Origin: Charina bottae
Taxonomy: Eukaryota > Chordata > Lepidosauria > Squamata > Charinaidae
Direction: 5' to 3'
Assembly (NCBI GenBank): GCA_023362775.1
Contig: JALMGJ010000029.1
Span: forward strand, 648,001 to 712,000
Length of the DNA stretch: 64,000 nt
This document shows, piece after piece, positions 24,475-35,098 of the stretch (position 1 is its first letter; the number at the start of each line of letters is the position of its first letter). The position numbers and the translations under genes are program-made. The notes under the pieces are model-generated. The model ran no database searches, was not told the origin of the DNA, and was given only the letters and a program-made list of their open reading frames with translations.

Positions 24475-24601
24475 AAGTGTTTCTCAACCTCAGCAACTTT
24501 AAGATAGGTGGACTTCAACTCCCAGAATTCCCCACGCTGGCTGGGGAATTCTGGATGTTGAAGTCCACCCATCTTAAAGTTGCCGAGGTTGAGAAACACT
24601 C
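24475..24601. mobile_element. hAT-type MITE, family A
   Basis: Palindrome with the family-A arms. Both terminal bases are mutated (aagtgtttctc and gagaaacactc). The 8-bp flanks gtctagag and ttctagag match at 7 of 8. Confidence 0.88.
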
Positions 24602-24618
24602 TTCTAGAGGTATTAAAC

Positions 24619-24873
24619 TGTCAGCCCTCCCAGGTAGACCAGACAGGAAACACGACCAGATTAGCTAATTCTACTTTATTGTAAAGCTACATTAACAGGA
24701 TCTTGCAAATCTAAAAGTACAAATCTCCCGCCATCTCCTTTACAGCCTGAGAACTTAGGGAGGGTCCCTCCTGAGCCTCTTTCTCCACCCATTATGCAGC
24801 TGTGGGCTATGTTCCCTCTTCCCTAGTCAGCATCTCTGCCTGATCTCCCAAGGTCATTCCCACTACTGTTACA
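24619..24873. mobile_element. Solo LTR, 255 bp, 5-bp TSD
   Basis: Begins TGTCAG and ends GTTACA, with the exact 5-bp TSD taaac on both sides (24614-24618 and 24874-24878). The minus strand carries an aataaag motif, so the LTR probably reads on that strand. A related, more decayed LTR is at 42892. A 5-bp TSD fits Ty3/gypsy, copia or some endogenous retroviruses; the LTR alone does not tell which. Confidence 0.85.
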
Positions 24874-24897
24874 TAAACAGGAGGCTATAACTTCTTC

Positions 24898-25325
24898 TGT
24901 CAGAGCACGCAACACTGGGGTGGCCAGTGCTTCTCCAAGACATCAGAGGTATACGTTCTATGCAGTAAATAGACACTCAAGCAGAGATTAGATAAAATAG
25001 TCTATTTACTCTATATACATACGCAGTCCAAAATACAATCCAGTAACGTCCAACACAGATACAGATGAGATGAAGTAACGAGAAGAGAGTGAACACTAAA
25101 GCTTCACTACTTTTATACAAATATTAACCAATCACGTTATAGGTCAAACAAATTATCTGCCACACCCAGCTAAACTAGCACCTGTAATATGAGTCACATC
25201 AGACCTTCTACAATGGCTGCTAATTGGATGACTTGCAGAAAATATCAACTCTCACCTATATACCTCTAGCCTCTCCTGTATAATTAATCTACTTGTAAAT
25301 TCTGGGTATTTTATAAACCCCAACA
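24898..25325 (-). mobile_element. Probable Ty1/copia 3' LTR (minus strand)
   Basis: On the minus strand it starts TGTTGGGG just after a purine-rich tract (25326-25334) and ends CTGACA near 24898. It has a TATA-like gtataaaag. It directly follows the copia pol end at 25359-25607, which sets its identity. Length is about 428 bp. The left boundary is inferred from the TG...CA rule only. Confidence 0.7.
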
Positions 25326-25358
25326 CCCCTCCAATTTACAATAGACATTACATTTCAA

Positions 25359-25607
25359 TTACAATATAGAAGACATACACATATTGGATACACACATCCT
25401 ATGTCTCTCTATACATAGAGGCTTGGTCATTATATCTGCTACATTATTCTCAGATGGACAATACATTAATTCAATCAGAGATTCCTTTACGGCATTTCTA
25501 ACATTTTGATACTTAATATCCTCATGTTTGCTCCTCCCTCTGATTTTATCATTCTTTGCCATCTGTATACACGCTTCACTGTCTTCATATACAATTATAG
25601 GTTTCAC
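25359..25607 (-). pseudogene. Ty1/copia pol fragment, RNase H C-terminus
   Basis: This reading frame matches the end of copia-type integrase-RT-RNase H polyproteins. It shows YEDSEACIQMAKN (cf. the family's YEDNQ.CI.LAKN), GRSKHEDIKY (GR.KHI.IKYH), then YCPSENNVADIMTKPL, the hallmark C-terminal copia motif. The frame ends about 35 bp before the purine tract and the LTR, as expected. Upstream (rightward) coding sequence stops near 25622, so the element is truncated. Copia elements are uncommon in amniotes, which makes the remnant notable. Reverse transcriptase and integrase domains are absent. Confidence 0.85.
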
Positions 25608-25627
25608 AATTGTTACATTAACATCCC

Positions 25628-25734
25628 TTAACAGTCACAAAAAGGTCATAAAATCGGATCAGATTTGTTTAACAACCGCTTCGCTTAGCAACCAAAATTC
25701 TGGTCTCAATTGTGGTCGTTAAGTGAGTACTACC
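25628..25734. mobile_element. 3' fragment of a Tigger/pogo-like DNA element
   Basis: Contains gtggtcgttaagtgag and ends tactacctgta, the same terminus as the complete element at 57395-57727. Its right edge overlaps the TSD of the next insertion. Confidence 0.6.
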
Positions 25735-25742
25735 TGTATTGT

Positions 25743-25834
25743 CTGTAGCTTGAATCATGTCAACTGGATTTCTATTTTCTCAGTGGAAACGTTTCGCTCC
25801 TTATCCAAGGAGCTTGACATACTATATATAGACA
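25743..25834 (+). mobile_element. Short Penelope-type insertion (type I), 15-bp TSD
   Basis: Starts CTGTAGCTTGAATC, the same first bases as the 36121 insertion, and carries the complement of the GAAAC/hairpin module (gaaacgtttcgctcc, ttatccaaggagc). The element is only 92 bp, flanked by the exact 15-bp repeat tactacctgtattgt (25728-25742 and 25835-25849). Confidence 0.75.
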
Positions 25835-25894
25835 TACTACCTGTATTGTTTCAATTGTTTTCTCTGTAGGCGTTGCGTTAAAATCAGGATGGGT

Positions 25895-25980
25895 CAGGAT
25901 CTGCAATATGGCGGGTATGACGCTGCAATCACAGCCCTATACAAAAGGCCACACCTGCCAACTTGCAGATTTTGACACTG
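25895..25980. mobile_element. MITE, family C, shortened
   Basis: Left arm gtcaggatctgcaatatgg and right arm aacttgcagattttgac with a reduced centre. Confidence 0.55.
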
Positions 25981-26769
25981 ATTAAGATTTTTATTGCACT
26001 CATGATTTGCTCAGTTTTTTACTGACCAAAAATATTCCTCAGTGGCTTGGCTGTTTCTGTTCCTTCCTCTTGTTTTCATTCTGTCTCTTCATTCCTATCA
26101 ATGGATCTCATTTCCCTATAGTGTTTAGTCAAGGTATGAAATCTTCCTGCACTTGTAAAAAGTGCTTTAATTTGATAATGAGGTTGGCTGGAGCACAGGC
26201 CTGCTTTTCACGCGTGATAAATCGAGGTTCTTGACAATGACTTTAAAGTAGAAAGGCAGGGGTGGGATTTCCCCTTCTGTTAATGGGAAGGAGTCAATTT
26301 AGGGGAAATACCTGCATATACCTCCAAGCCCCAATGCTCATGAAATCCCACAGATGTATGACTTGCAGTTTTCTTTCCAGCCACTTTAGAATTTTGGGGA
26401 GGTACAAATAGAAATATTTAAGGCTTAGTGGCTCCTTGTCTTAACTCAGCAACCATGTCCCAGCTGTCACAGCCAAGCCGCAAGTGGGACATTCCCTCTC
26501 TTGCCCCCCCCCCCAAGATTCTGCTGCTTTTTTTCCTTGCTGGCTTGGAATTCTGGGAGTTGTGGTCCAGCATGTCCATGTTTAAGGAGGCTGGCAAGTC
26601 CTGTTACTAGAGGGCTTGTCCAGAAAGACTCCATTCCTACAATGCCACGTTCCAGATGTCAAATCTGGAGGCTGAGAAAGCTAGGAACCACGGAACAGGT
26701 TGAACAAGATACAGCTGCTGCAGATGTGTAGTCAGGAACATCTGCAAGGAAGTAAAATATCAGGATGAT
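25981..26769. other. Intron 1, nothing certain
   Basis: Includes a lone family-A-like half site (gaattctgggagttgtggtcc) at about 26549-26570. Otherwise unassigned. Confidence 0.4.
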
Positions 26770-26861
26770 GCTTGCCTCCTGCAATCAAAGGATGAGGCTT
26801 CGATGGTGCGGTTTGACCACCATCTTGACTTTTTAGACCCCTCTCCCTGCAGACACCCCTG
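26770..26861. mobile_element. MITE, family B, mostly right half
   Basis: Contains gcaatcaaagg and accaccatcttgact, and ends ctgcagacacccctg at 26861. The left arm is badly decayed. Confidence 0.55.
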
Positions 26862-27639
26862 TGGGTGGTGCTTGCTACCTGCGCCCCTCTTGTGTTGCTT
26901 CGTAACGGCACCTCAAATGAAACAACACAAAGTGGCTGTTTTGAAGGATCATTATCCCTCCAGACCCATTTAAACTCCTAAGTCAAAATCTTTTCTCTCT
27001 TTAATTCAGCAATATGCACTCAATGCAAATTACAGTTTTAAAGCTGTTAGGATGTTGGTCCCCATTTCAGGCTCATTTGAATCTACTCATCCTTACGCCG
27101 TCAGACAACCAAACCTTTTCAATCTGATCAAATTGCCAAAATGTTCATATCTACAAACAGTTCATTTCCCGCTATAACGCCATTGGTTTTCTTTTGTCGT
27201 CTTAAAAAAAAAGTTTCCATTCATTTTCCTTTTTCTCTTTTCTAAAAAAAAAAAAAAACAGTCAGCCTCTAGAGATACTGTGTTTTTTCAAACCTGTGCT
27301 GATATTTTTGAAATGGTTTTGTGTTAGATTATGTTCTGATCGTGCAGGAAAAAGGCTGTGGTTGATAATTAAAGAATAACACACTGCATGCACAAATTGC
27401 ATATGGAGACTTTGTACAAAGGCTAAGACTGTGACAACTCTTTTCCTTCAGTTTTTTTTAAAAAAAAAACACTGTTGTGAGATGGGCTTGAAATAACAAA
27501 GGAGAGTGAAAGAAACCAAACGAAAGAATTGTGAAAAAAAATTGCAAGAGAATAATGGGCCTAATGCTTGTTAAGTGTATGAGGTGGATGGAAGGATCTT
27601 CAACTTCACTTTTTAAAAAATCTTGTGGACTCACAGCAG

Positions 27640-27760
27640 CCCTCCCCAATCTCCGTCCCTCCAGATGTGTCAGTTTAAACTCCCAGAATTCTCAGCAGTG
27701 GCCATGTTGGGTAGGGAATTCTGGGAGCTGGAGTCCATACCTCTGGCTGGTGCCCTGGAT
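27640..27760. mobile_element. Decayed hAT-like palindromic element
   Basis: Pairs ctccctccagatgtgtc / aactcccagaattctc with ggaattctgggagctgg. This resembles the common reptilian hAT MITEs whose arms read ctccagatg...aactccca. No TSD found. Confidence 0.4.
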
Positions 27761-27959
27761 GGGCAAAGCCAACCCAGAAGTTTCATTTTCTGCAGCACCC
27801 CCTCCAAGTTTTATTATAGGTCTGCTTGGGACTTGACCATTAAGAATTTGTTTATAAAGATGTATTTTGTGTTCGTGTAATGCTCAGGATTCCCCAGGCC
27901 TGCCATTAAAGAAGGCCAGGTGAGTTCCACTCCTGCTGCTTACATGAACACATCCTGTG

Positions 27960-28135
27960 GTTTTCTTGGCAGCGTTAGAGAGAAGTTTGCCACTGCCTTC
28001 TTCCAGCATGTTGTTTTAACTTACCGAGATGGGATTCCCTAGTGGTCTCCCATCCACGTATTGCCGAGGTGTGACCTTGTGTGGTTTCCAAGTCCAGTCA
28101 AGGTTATCTAGGCATGGCCACTTGCTAATGCAACC
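27960..28135 (-). mobile_element. 5S rRNA-like SINE fragment (reverse)
   Basis: Contains tggtctcccatccacgtatt, similar to the reverse complement of a 5S rRNA internal region, preceded by tttgccactgccttcttcc. The same layout is seen at 34188-34415. Strongly diverged. Confidence 0.4.
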
Positions 28136-28639
28136 TTGCCCAATGTGAAGCTGATTTGGGTCCTGTTTCATGAACCAAACAAGGTCCCTCTTAGTCGTTT
28201 CAAGGATGGAAAAATCTCTTGTGATTTTAATTAATTTGTTAGGACTTTCTAGCTCATAACTCTCTATGGATGAAAAAGAAATAATTTTCCTCCTGGAGGG
28301 ATTGATAGCCAAAAGATTCTGTTGGACTGGAAATGGTTAGATAAATATTGTATGTTGACTGAATCTCATGACTAATAGATGGGTCTCCTGAGAATAACAA
28401 ATTTCACGTGACGTTAAGACTATTTATTTTCCTCTGGTCAGATAATCAGAAACCGGAATTCAGACTAGCTTGCAAAACCAGTAGCGTTTATTTCAGCAAG
28501 CTGACAAAATTAAGGGAATAAATCGCCGTGATAGCAGGTAATCAAGCATGTGAAGACGTAACCGGTGTTGTGTTAATAGTTTGTGGGTGGTTTTGCTTCT
28601 GTTTAGGAAATGGATTTATGGAGCCTCCACACTCAGCAC
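28136..28639. other. Intron 1, nothing recognised
   Basis: No gene or clear repeat. Confidence 0.4.
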
Positions 28640-28860
28640 GCATGGCAACATCAGCAACTGAGATGTCCCAAAGGCTTTAATCTAACCACGTCATAAACAC
28701 CATTAGCACCCCGAAAACTCCTCGGCTCTTCCTCAGTAGCACGTTGAGTGCCATCTGACCTGAGGGTCCCATCATCTGGCACTATATCGTCAGTCACTTT
28801 ATATTTTCTTTCCATGTGGTTTTCTTGGTAAAAATACAGGAGTGGTTTATCATACAGGAA
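28640..28860 (-). mobile_element. Inverted 5' segment of an RTE-type LINE
   Basis: The minus strand reads like the 5' region of BovB/RTE: aaccactcctgtatttttacc, aagaaaaccacatgg, ggaccctcaggtcagatgg and gctactgaggaagagc. It joins at about 28860 to the plus-strand continuation of the same element, so the 5' end is inverted relative to the body. Confidence 0.75.
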
Positions 28861-30650
28861 AGAAAATCCAGAGCTGCAAAGACAGAATTGCAGTAGGAAC
28901 ATGGAACAGAAGAAGCAACTACCAATGCAGAAGAAGAGGAGGTTGATGAGTGTTAGGATCAAGTTCACTTCGAAATCGACAGAACATGCAAGCAAGATGT
29001 TCTTGCTTGTGATTGGAGACTGCAGTGCCAAAGTTGGAAACATGAAAGAGGCAAATGTAGTTGGATTGTGTGGCTTAGGAAACCAAAATGGGGCAGGAGA
29101 CCGACTTACTGTATCAATTTCTGCCACTCCAATGATCTCTTCATAGCTAACACTGTCTTTGAACAACCAAAATGACTCCTCTATACATGGACATCACCAG
29201 ATGGAGTACATGGAAATCAAACTGACTATATCATTGCTAAAAGGAGGTGGAGGAGCTCAATTATAGCATCAAAGACATGTCCAGGTGCCGACTGTGGAAC
29301 AGCTCACGAACTGCTCATGTGCAAGCTCCAAGTTAAGCTAAAGAAGAAGAAGAAACCCAGTCAGCTTCCACAATATGATCTTGAACATATTTTCAAGGAG
29401 AACATCAGGAATTGCTTTGAAATCCTGAACCTCATTGATAGACAACCAGAGGAATTATGGAATGAATTTAAATAAGTTGTTAAGGGTGGATGTGAAAAGA
29501 AACTGCCAAAAATGAAGAAAGAGAAGAAAGCGAACTGGATGTCAGAACAAACCGGAAATTGCCAAGAAGAGAAGAGAAGCCAAAGCCAAGAAAGACAAAA
29601 ATCTCAGAAAGGAACTTAACAAAGAGTTTCAGAGAGCTGTTAGAAGAGACAAGAAGCAGTAGACACGACAATAACATCTGTAGAGACACTGAAGATGGAA
29701 ACAGACATGGAAAAACAAGGAAAGTATTTCCAAAGATCTCCGAACTCAGAAGGAGGTTCCGACCTTGAATAGGTATGCTAAAGGGCACCAATGGACAGAT
29801 AGTAATTGATTCAAAGGAGATCAAAGGAAGATGGAAGGAGTATACTGAAACACCATACAGTAGAGAGATCAACATCCAAGATCCCTTAGAAGATATTCCT
29901 TACTTACAGGAGCCTCTAGCACTAGAAGTTGAAGTCAGATCAGCAACAACAGGTCATATGGAATTGTTTATTATTATTATTTTGTCCTGCCTGAACTTAA
30001 AGAAGTAATTAAGGATGAATGTGAAAAGGGACTGACAAAAATGAAGAGAAAAAAGCAAACTGGATGTCAGAACAAACCATGGAAATTGCCAAGAAGAGAA
30101 GAGAAGCCAAAGCCAAGAAAGACAAAAATCTCAGAAAGGAACTTAGTAAAGAGTTTCAGAGAGTTGTTATAAGAGACAAGAAGCAGTAGACAAGACAACA
30201 ACATCTGTAGAGACACTGAAGATGGAAACAGACATGGAAAAACAAGGAAAGTCTTTCAAAAGATCTCTGAACTCAGGAGGAGGCTCCAACCTTGAATAGG
30301 TATGCTAAAGGGCACCAACTCAAAGGAAATCAAGCTAAGATGGAAGAAGTATACTGAAACACCATACAGTAGAGATGTCAACATCCAAGATCCCTTAGAA
30401 GATATTCCCTACTTACAAGAACCTCTAGTACTAGAACACGAAGTTAGATCAGCACTCCGGTCATTACCAAGTTGGAAGGCTACAGGAACTGATGGAAGAC
30501 CCACTGAAATAGGGCAAGCAACAGAAGAAGAATCAGGCAAGGTTCTAACCGAGCAATGCCAGCAAATCTGGAGAACGACCCAGTGGCCAACTGATTGTAA
30601 GAGGTCAATCTTCATTCCAATACCAAAAAAAGGAGACTTAACAGAGTGTG
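28861..30650 (+). pseudogene. RTE-type LINE, endonuclease and N-terminal RT region, degenerate
   Basis: Starts with the coding equivalent of an RTE apurinic-endonuclease N-terminus (gtaggaacatgg, GTW-type). It then jumps, apparently by a deletion, to a later part (accaatgcagaagaagagg, cf. DAEEAEVD in the intact relative). A decayed GDxxxKVG core follows (gattggagactgcagtgcc). The section 29480-29990 is repeated in tandem at about 30005-30480: unit start gatgtgaaaag, shared ORF parts such as DPLEDIPYLQEPL. The frame is broken many times. It is more diverged than the BovB copy at 47756 and represents an older RTE lineage. A further copy of its RT part continues after the LTR insertion. Confidence 0.8.
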
Positions 30651-31324
30651 TGTCATGGTGGGCTCAGATTCAGAGGCAGATTCAGAGGCAGAGACCGATG
30701 AGCAGCCAGCTCCAGAAGTGGCCATAGATGATGAACAGCTAGCTCCAGAGTCACCAGATGAACAGCCACCTGAGCAGGCAGAGGAGGCGGGGCTGGCCAG
30801 CAACCAGCAGAGACAGCTGCTGCCGCTCTCCGAAGAGGAGGGCACAGAATTGCCGCCCCCTCCCAACGCAAGAGCTTGGCGGGCTGCAAAGAGAGCAGAG
30901 CAAAGGAATTCTGCGAGGTTCCTTGCTAGGAAGCAGCCTCGCCCTCCTAAATGAGCCACACTGGGACTGCTCTTATTTAAGAAGAGCTATGAGCTCGAGC
31001 CTCTTCGTTGGAAACAACCGTTCGCAAACCCGGACCCTGTGTGCCTTGCCTTTGGACTCGAACCCGTGTGACCATGACTCTGAACCTGGACCGGCTGACG
31101 ACCTCGCAATAACGCTCTGGACCCCTGGAATTGCCTGACCGCTCTTGTGCCTGCTCCTTGGATTTTGGACTATCCCTTGAGGCAAGTTTGCTGGACTTGT
31201 GGGGACTTGATTGCTCTTGTGTGCGTGTGTGCAATTGCACAACCCTTCCCTATTTGCTCAAAAACCCACCTAGTAAAAGCTTGCAACTACCTCTTCGTGT
31301 GTGTGCTTGGTCTGAGACAGGAGA
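30651..31324. mobile_element. LTR (probable Ty3/gypsy solo LTR) inserted in the RTE
   Basis: About 670 bp that splits the RTE reading frame exactly between ...LTECV and ...NYRTISLI. It starts TGTCATGG and ends near CTGAGACA. The octamer agagtgtg is present at both junctions, so the TSD and exact ends are ambiguous. The left part reads as an acidic, Glu/Ala/Pro-rich ORF start (95-100 codons) as seen when a pol ORF runs into an LTR. The right part has the repetitive ...ctggacc.../...ttggactt... pattern typical of these LTRs. Family placement is inference. Confidence 0.6.
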
Positions 31325-32600
31325 GTGTGTAAACTATCGTACAATATCCTTAATTTTAGATGCTAGCAAAATAGTGCTTAGAATCATCCAACACAGATTA
31401 GAGCCCTACATGGAAAAAGAGTTGCCGGAAGTTCAAGCTGGCTTTAGAACGGGCTGAGGAACACGAGACATTATTGCTGATACACGCTGGATAATTGAGA
31501 AAGCCAAAGAATACCAAAAAGAAGTCAGAATGTGCTTCATCAATTATAGAAAGGCCTTCGATTGTGTCAATTAGAAAATTGGAATGTGCTCAGAAAAATG
31601 GGAATCCCAGAACATCTCATTGTCCTCATGGGAAACTTATATGCAGTTCAGGAAGCCACAGGACATGGTGAAACAGTCTAGCTCTGGATTGGCAAAGGAG
31701 CGCGACAAGGCTGCATACTCCCCTCTTATTTATTCAACCTATATGCGGAATATATATTAAGGGAAGCTGGGTTGGAAGAAGAGCGTGGTTTTAAAACTGG
31801 AGGAAGAAACTTCAATAACCTGCGCTATGCTAATGACACTACACTGATAGCCGAAAATGCAAAGGATCTGCACGCCCTAGTACTAAAAGTCAAAGAGCAC
31901 AGTGGAAAAAAATGGGACTAAAATTAAATATAAGAAGTTCAGACTAATGACAACAGGTAGAACAACCAGCCTTTGAATTGGTAATGAAGATATCAAAGTA
32001 GTGGATAGCGTCTGCCTTTTTGGATCAACCATCAACGGTAAAGGAACAAACAGTCAAGAAATATGCCACAGACTAGCACTTGGTAGAGCAGCCTTGGAGG
32101 CCTTGGAAAAGATATTCAGATGCCGTGAAGTGACTATACCCACAAAGATCAGAATTGTACAAGCTATAGAATTCCCTGTGACCCTCTATGGAAGTGAAAG
32201 TTGGACTTCGAAGAAGCAAGATAGGAAGAGTATTGACACTTTTGAACTTTGGTGTTGGAGAAGACTCCTGAGAATACCATGGACAGCCAAGAAAACAAAC
32301 CAATGGATCAATGAACACATTGACCCAGAGTTCTCACTCGAGGCACGAATGACCAGGCTCAACGTATCCTACTTCGGACACGTTATGCGAAGACCCAGCT
32401 CTCTGGAAAAGGCTCTAATGCTGGGAAAGGTGGAAGGAAAGAGAAGAAGAGGACCACCAGCAGCAAGGTGGGTGGACTCAATTAAAGTGGTGACGGGTGC
32501 ACCGTTGGAAGACCTGAAGAACCAGGTTAGGGAAGATCGTCATGGCGAAAATCTATCTGTGTGGTTGCTAAGAGTCAACAACAACTTGATGGCATATAAT
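31325..32600 (+). pseudogene. RTE-type LINE, RT and C-terminal region, degenerate
   Basis: Continuation of the 28861 element. It encodes pieces of an RTE reverse transcriptase: KELPEVQAGFRTG, a palm motif KAFDCVN, GARQGCILP, and RYANDTTL, where the catalytic YADD box is mutated to YAND. The C-terminal tail has FELWCWRRLLRIPWTAK and RRRGPPAARWVDSI. Stops and frameshifts break it (for example TGA after the GFRTG motif). The element ends near 32600 in tcactcagtcaatcaatc. Confidence 0.85.
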
Positions 32601-34187
32601 CACTCAGTCAATCAATCACTCTCAGCCTGGCTACTCCCAGTTGTGTTGGACTATAGTTCCCATCATCCTGACCATTGCTTATGGCAGTTGGGTTGATGTC
32701 GGAGAAAGGAAGGAAGGAGGGCCAAAGAGTGCTCTTGGCTTACAGGGGTTGGTAACCAGCAGCCCAAGGTCTCTCGCCATCCCAAGTCCCCTTTTAGGAT
32801 TCTGTGGGTTCATTGGCTGATGGAACCTCTCCCCCTATATGCAGTGGGAGACTGATGAAAGCTGCAACGTAGGCCTTAACATAGGGACCTCCTAGTTTTT
32901 AAAATGAGAATCTAAATCTAACCATGACTACCCAGATTTAACCATGTTTACTTGTGTGAGTGGCCCGACACATTTTGTGGCAGTTTCCTCCGCACAAAAC
33001 CTTGAAGGTGGTCCTTGGCTACAAAAACAGTGTCCAGCTTACTGTCCCAACAGCGAATGAGTGGATCAGCTGGAAAATAAATCCTGTTCCCAGATTGGAG
33101 AAGTATCTGGTAGCCACACAGATCACTCTGCCTATCTGTGCACATGGGTGCATTCACACTCTTTCAATCAGTAAAGACAGTTTGCTGGAAAAGATAGGCA
33201 GCTCATCAGTTGCAATCAAGGCTATGAGACCAAGTTTTGCTTGCAGTTTCCTTTGTAAGAGAAAATGCTTGAAGGTTGAAGGAGGTGGAGATTCCATAAT
33301 TTGCTATCATTCTTTTCACAATAGACTATCTTTGAGGAGGTCAGCAGAGATAATGGAATACAAACTTTATTACCTCTTTTTTTCAGACTCCTGATTAAAT
33401 TAATCCAAATTCTGTGGTAGAAAAATCTCTGAATATCTCCAACTTTGCACATATTTTCATGCCTTTATTTGCAACTTTATGGATAGTGATATGAGGTGTT
33501 TTTGTGTTGTTGTTTTTGTTCAGTTAAGCAGAATTTTGTGTCTAATCCCATTATGTGTCTTTGCTGTTGCAGAAGAACACTATTTAATGGGAGTTGTTTA
33601 TTTCCTAGTTTTTTAGAAGGATAGTTTGCAGTTCCGTCTCAGTGAGTTTGATTGTGTTAAATCTAACTAAATCTAAATACTTTTAATTGCAATAATGGCT
33701 TTCTAGGGGTACTGAAAAGATGATCTATGCTGGTTTTGGCTCCAGATTAGCTTTCCTTGTTTCTACTAGAGAGCCATTTTTTCGAGGAAGTCTTTTTCCC
33801 ACAAAGCCAGAAAATTCTGTTTATCACAAAGCGAAGATTTATCTGGTCAGATGCATTTGTCCTGCAGAATCTTGCCAATAAGGAACTAACATTTGAAAAG
33901 GTCAGTGAAGCACAGCTGAGCCCAAGCAGCATCAAATATGTGCTTCAAGCTACTGGCATTTTCTTAATATATTTTTGCCACTTAAAATGTACTTTTCATT
34001 TCTCCTTACAGTATTTAAAAGCGTAGCTTGCTGAAAGATCAAGTAGATCACATGGCTTGTTCTGGAATGGTTTGGTATAAGTCCTTGGTGCATTCCTGAA
34101 ATAATAAGATATGAAAGCCCTCTTTTCACATGGGAAATGGATTGGTAAAAATTGTGCAGGGAATGTCGGGAAGAAATATGTATAGAA
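32601..34187. other. Intron 1, nothing recognised
   Basis: About 1.6 kb of AT-rich non-coding sequence. Short open stretches are not protein-like. A small fragment resembling hAT arms (ttggactatagttcccatc) is at about 32647. Confidence 0.4.
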
Positions 34188-34415
34188 GTAAAGTTTTTTT
34201 TGACTCCTGGTAGCTTTATGGACACATCCATAGAGTTTTCTTGGCAAAAGTATTTCTTGGCAAAAGCAGATTGCCACTGAATTTTTCCAGGATTTTTTTA
34301 CTTCCCAGTCTGAGCTGTCAGATTTCTTGGTGGTCTCCCATCCAAGTACTAACTAGGCCCAACCCTGCTTAGCTTTCTGAGATCAGCTAAGGTCAGTGAG
34401 ATGCTCTCACCCACT
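34188..34415 (-). mobile_element. 5S rRNA-derived SINE (reverse orientation)
   Basis: Contains ggtggtctcccatccaag, tactaactaggccc and aaccctgcttagctt, which together match the complement of 5S rRNA internal promoter DNA. Its 3' body has gactcctggtagctttatgg. A second partial unit with cggcctcccatccaaa lies at about 34440-34520. Confidence 0.65.
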
Positions 34416-34798
34416 GTGACTTTATACTTGTCTTCCTCTGGGATTCTTTGTGTTGCAACATCCCAGTCTAGCCAATGCCTGTGGTATTTCCTGGCGGCCT
34501 CCCATCCAAAACCCTAACCACCTTGCAGTCGGTGGGTCGTAAAAAGGTCCAACTGTTGAAATGGCCACAAAAAGGGGTGGCTAGAAATTCAGTAACACCC
34601 ATAAGGAATGTCTTTCTTTGAAGGGGGCACCGTTGTTGATCTCCTGCTCTTAATTTTGAAGCGGGCAGATTCAGCCTCCAGATTAAAGAAGAAGGGAATG
34701 TTTGCTTTCGTATGGATTTCCCTCCCTCTGCTATCAGCTGTGGTGTGGATAATAACAGTGGAGATGGGGGTTAGCGTACAAAGGCTTAATCAGCCTGC

Positions 34799-35098
34799 TC
34801 AGGGGAGGTCACAATCTGCCGGACGGTGGGTGCAGCGTGATAGACGCCCGGTCCTTGTGCATGGGTGCGCATCATTCGCATCTGCAGAGGGAGCAGAGCT
34901 TTTATTGCAATGCCACACCCAGCACCTTGCAGACTTCCAGTTAAGGGGCCAGCGTGAGAAGCTGAGCCTTAGTAGATCCTCAGAGGAAAAAAAACCTTCA
35001 GTTTTATTTTTCTGGCCAATTTCATGTCAAAGGAAGTGCTTAAAAGCTACGTCTTCAGTGTCTTGCAGATTTTTATCCTCCTGCAGATGCCCCTCTGA
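34799..35098. mobile_element. MITE, family C, split copy
   Basis: Left end caggggaggtcacaatctgc (34799) and right end cttgcagatttttatc ... ctgcagatgcccctctg (to 35098). The interior is longer than in other copies, so it may be two overlapping copies or contain an insertion. Confidence 0.4.

Noticed and set aside
30646..30954. Acidic 102-codon ORF with Glu/Ala/Pro repeats
   Set aside because: It sits inside the LTR insertion in the RTE and is not a host gene.
34320..34385. Match to part of 5S rRNA
   Set aside because: Only an internal stretch matches in reverse orientation, attached to a SINE body, so it is a SINE and not a 5S gene.
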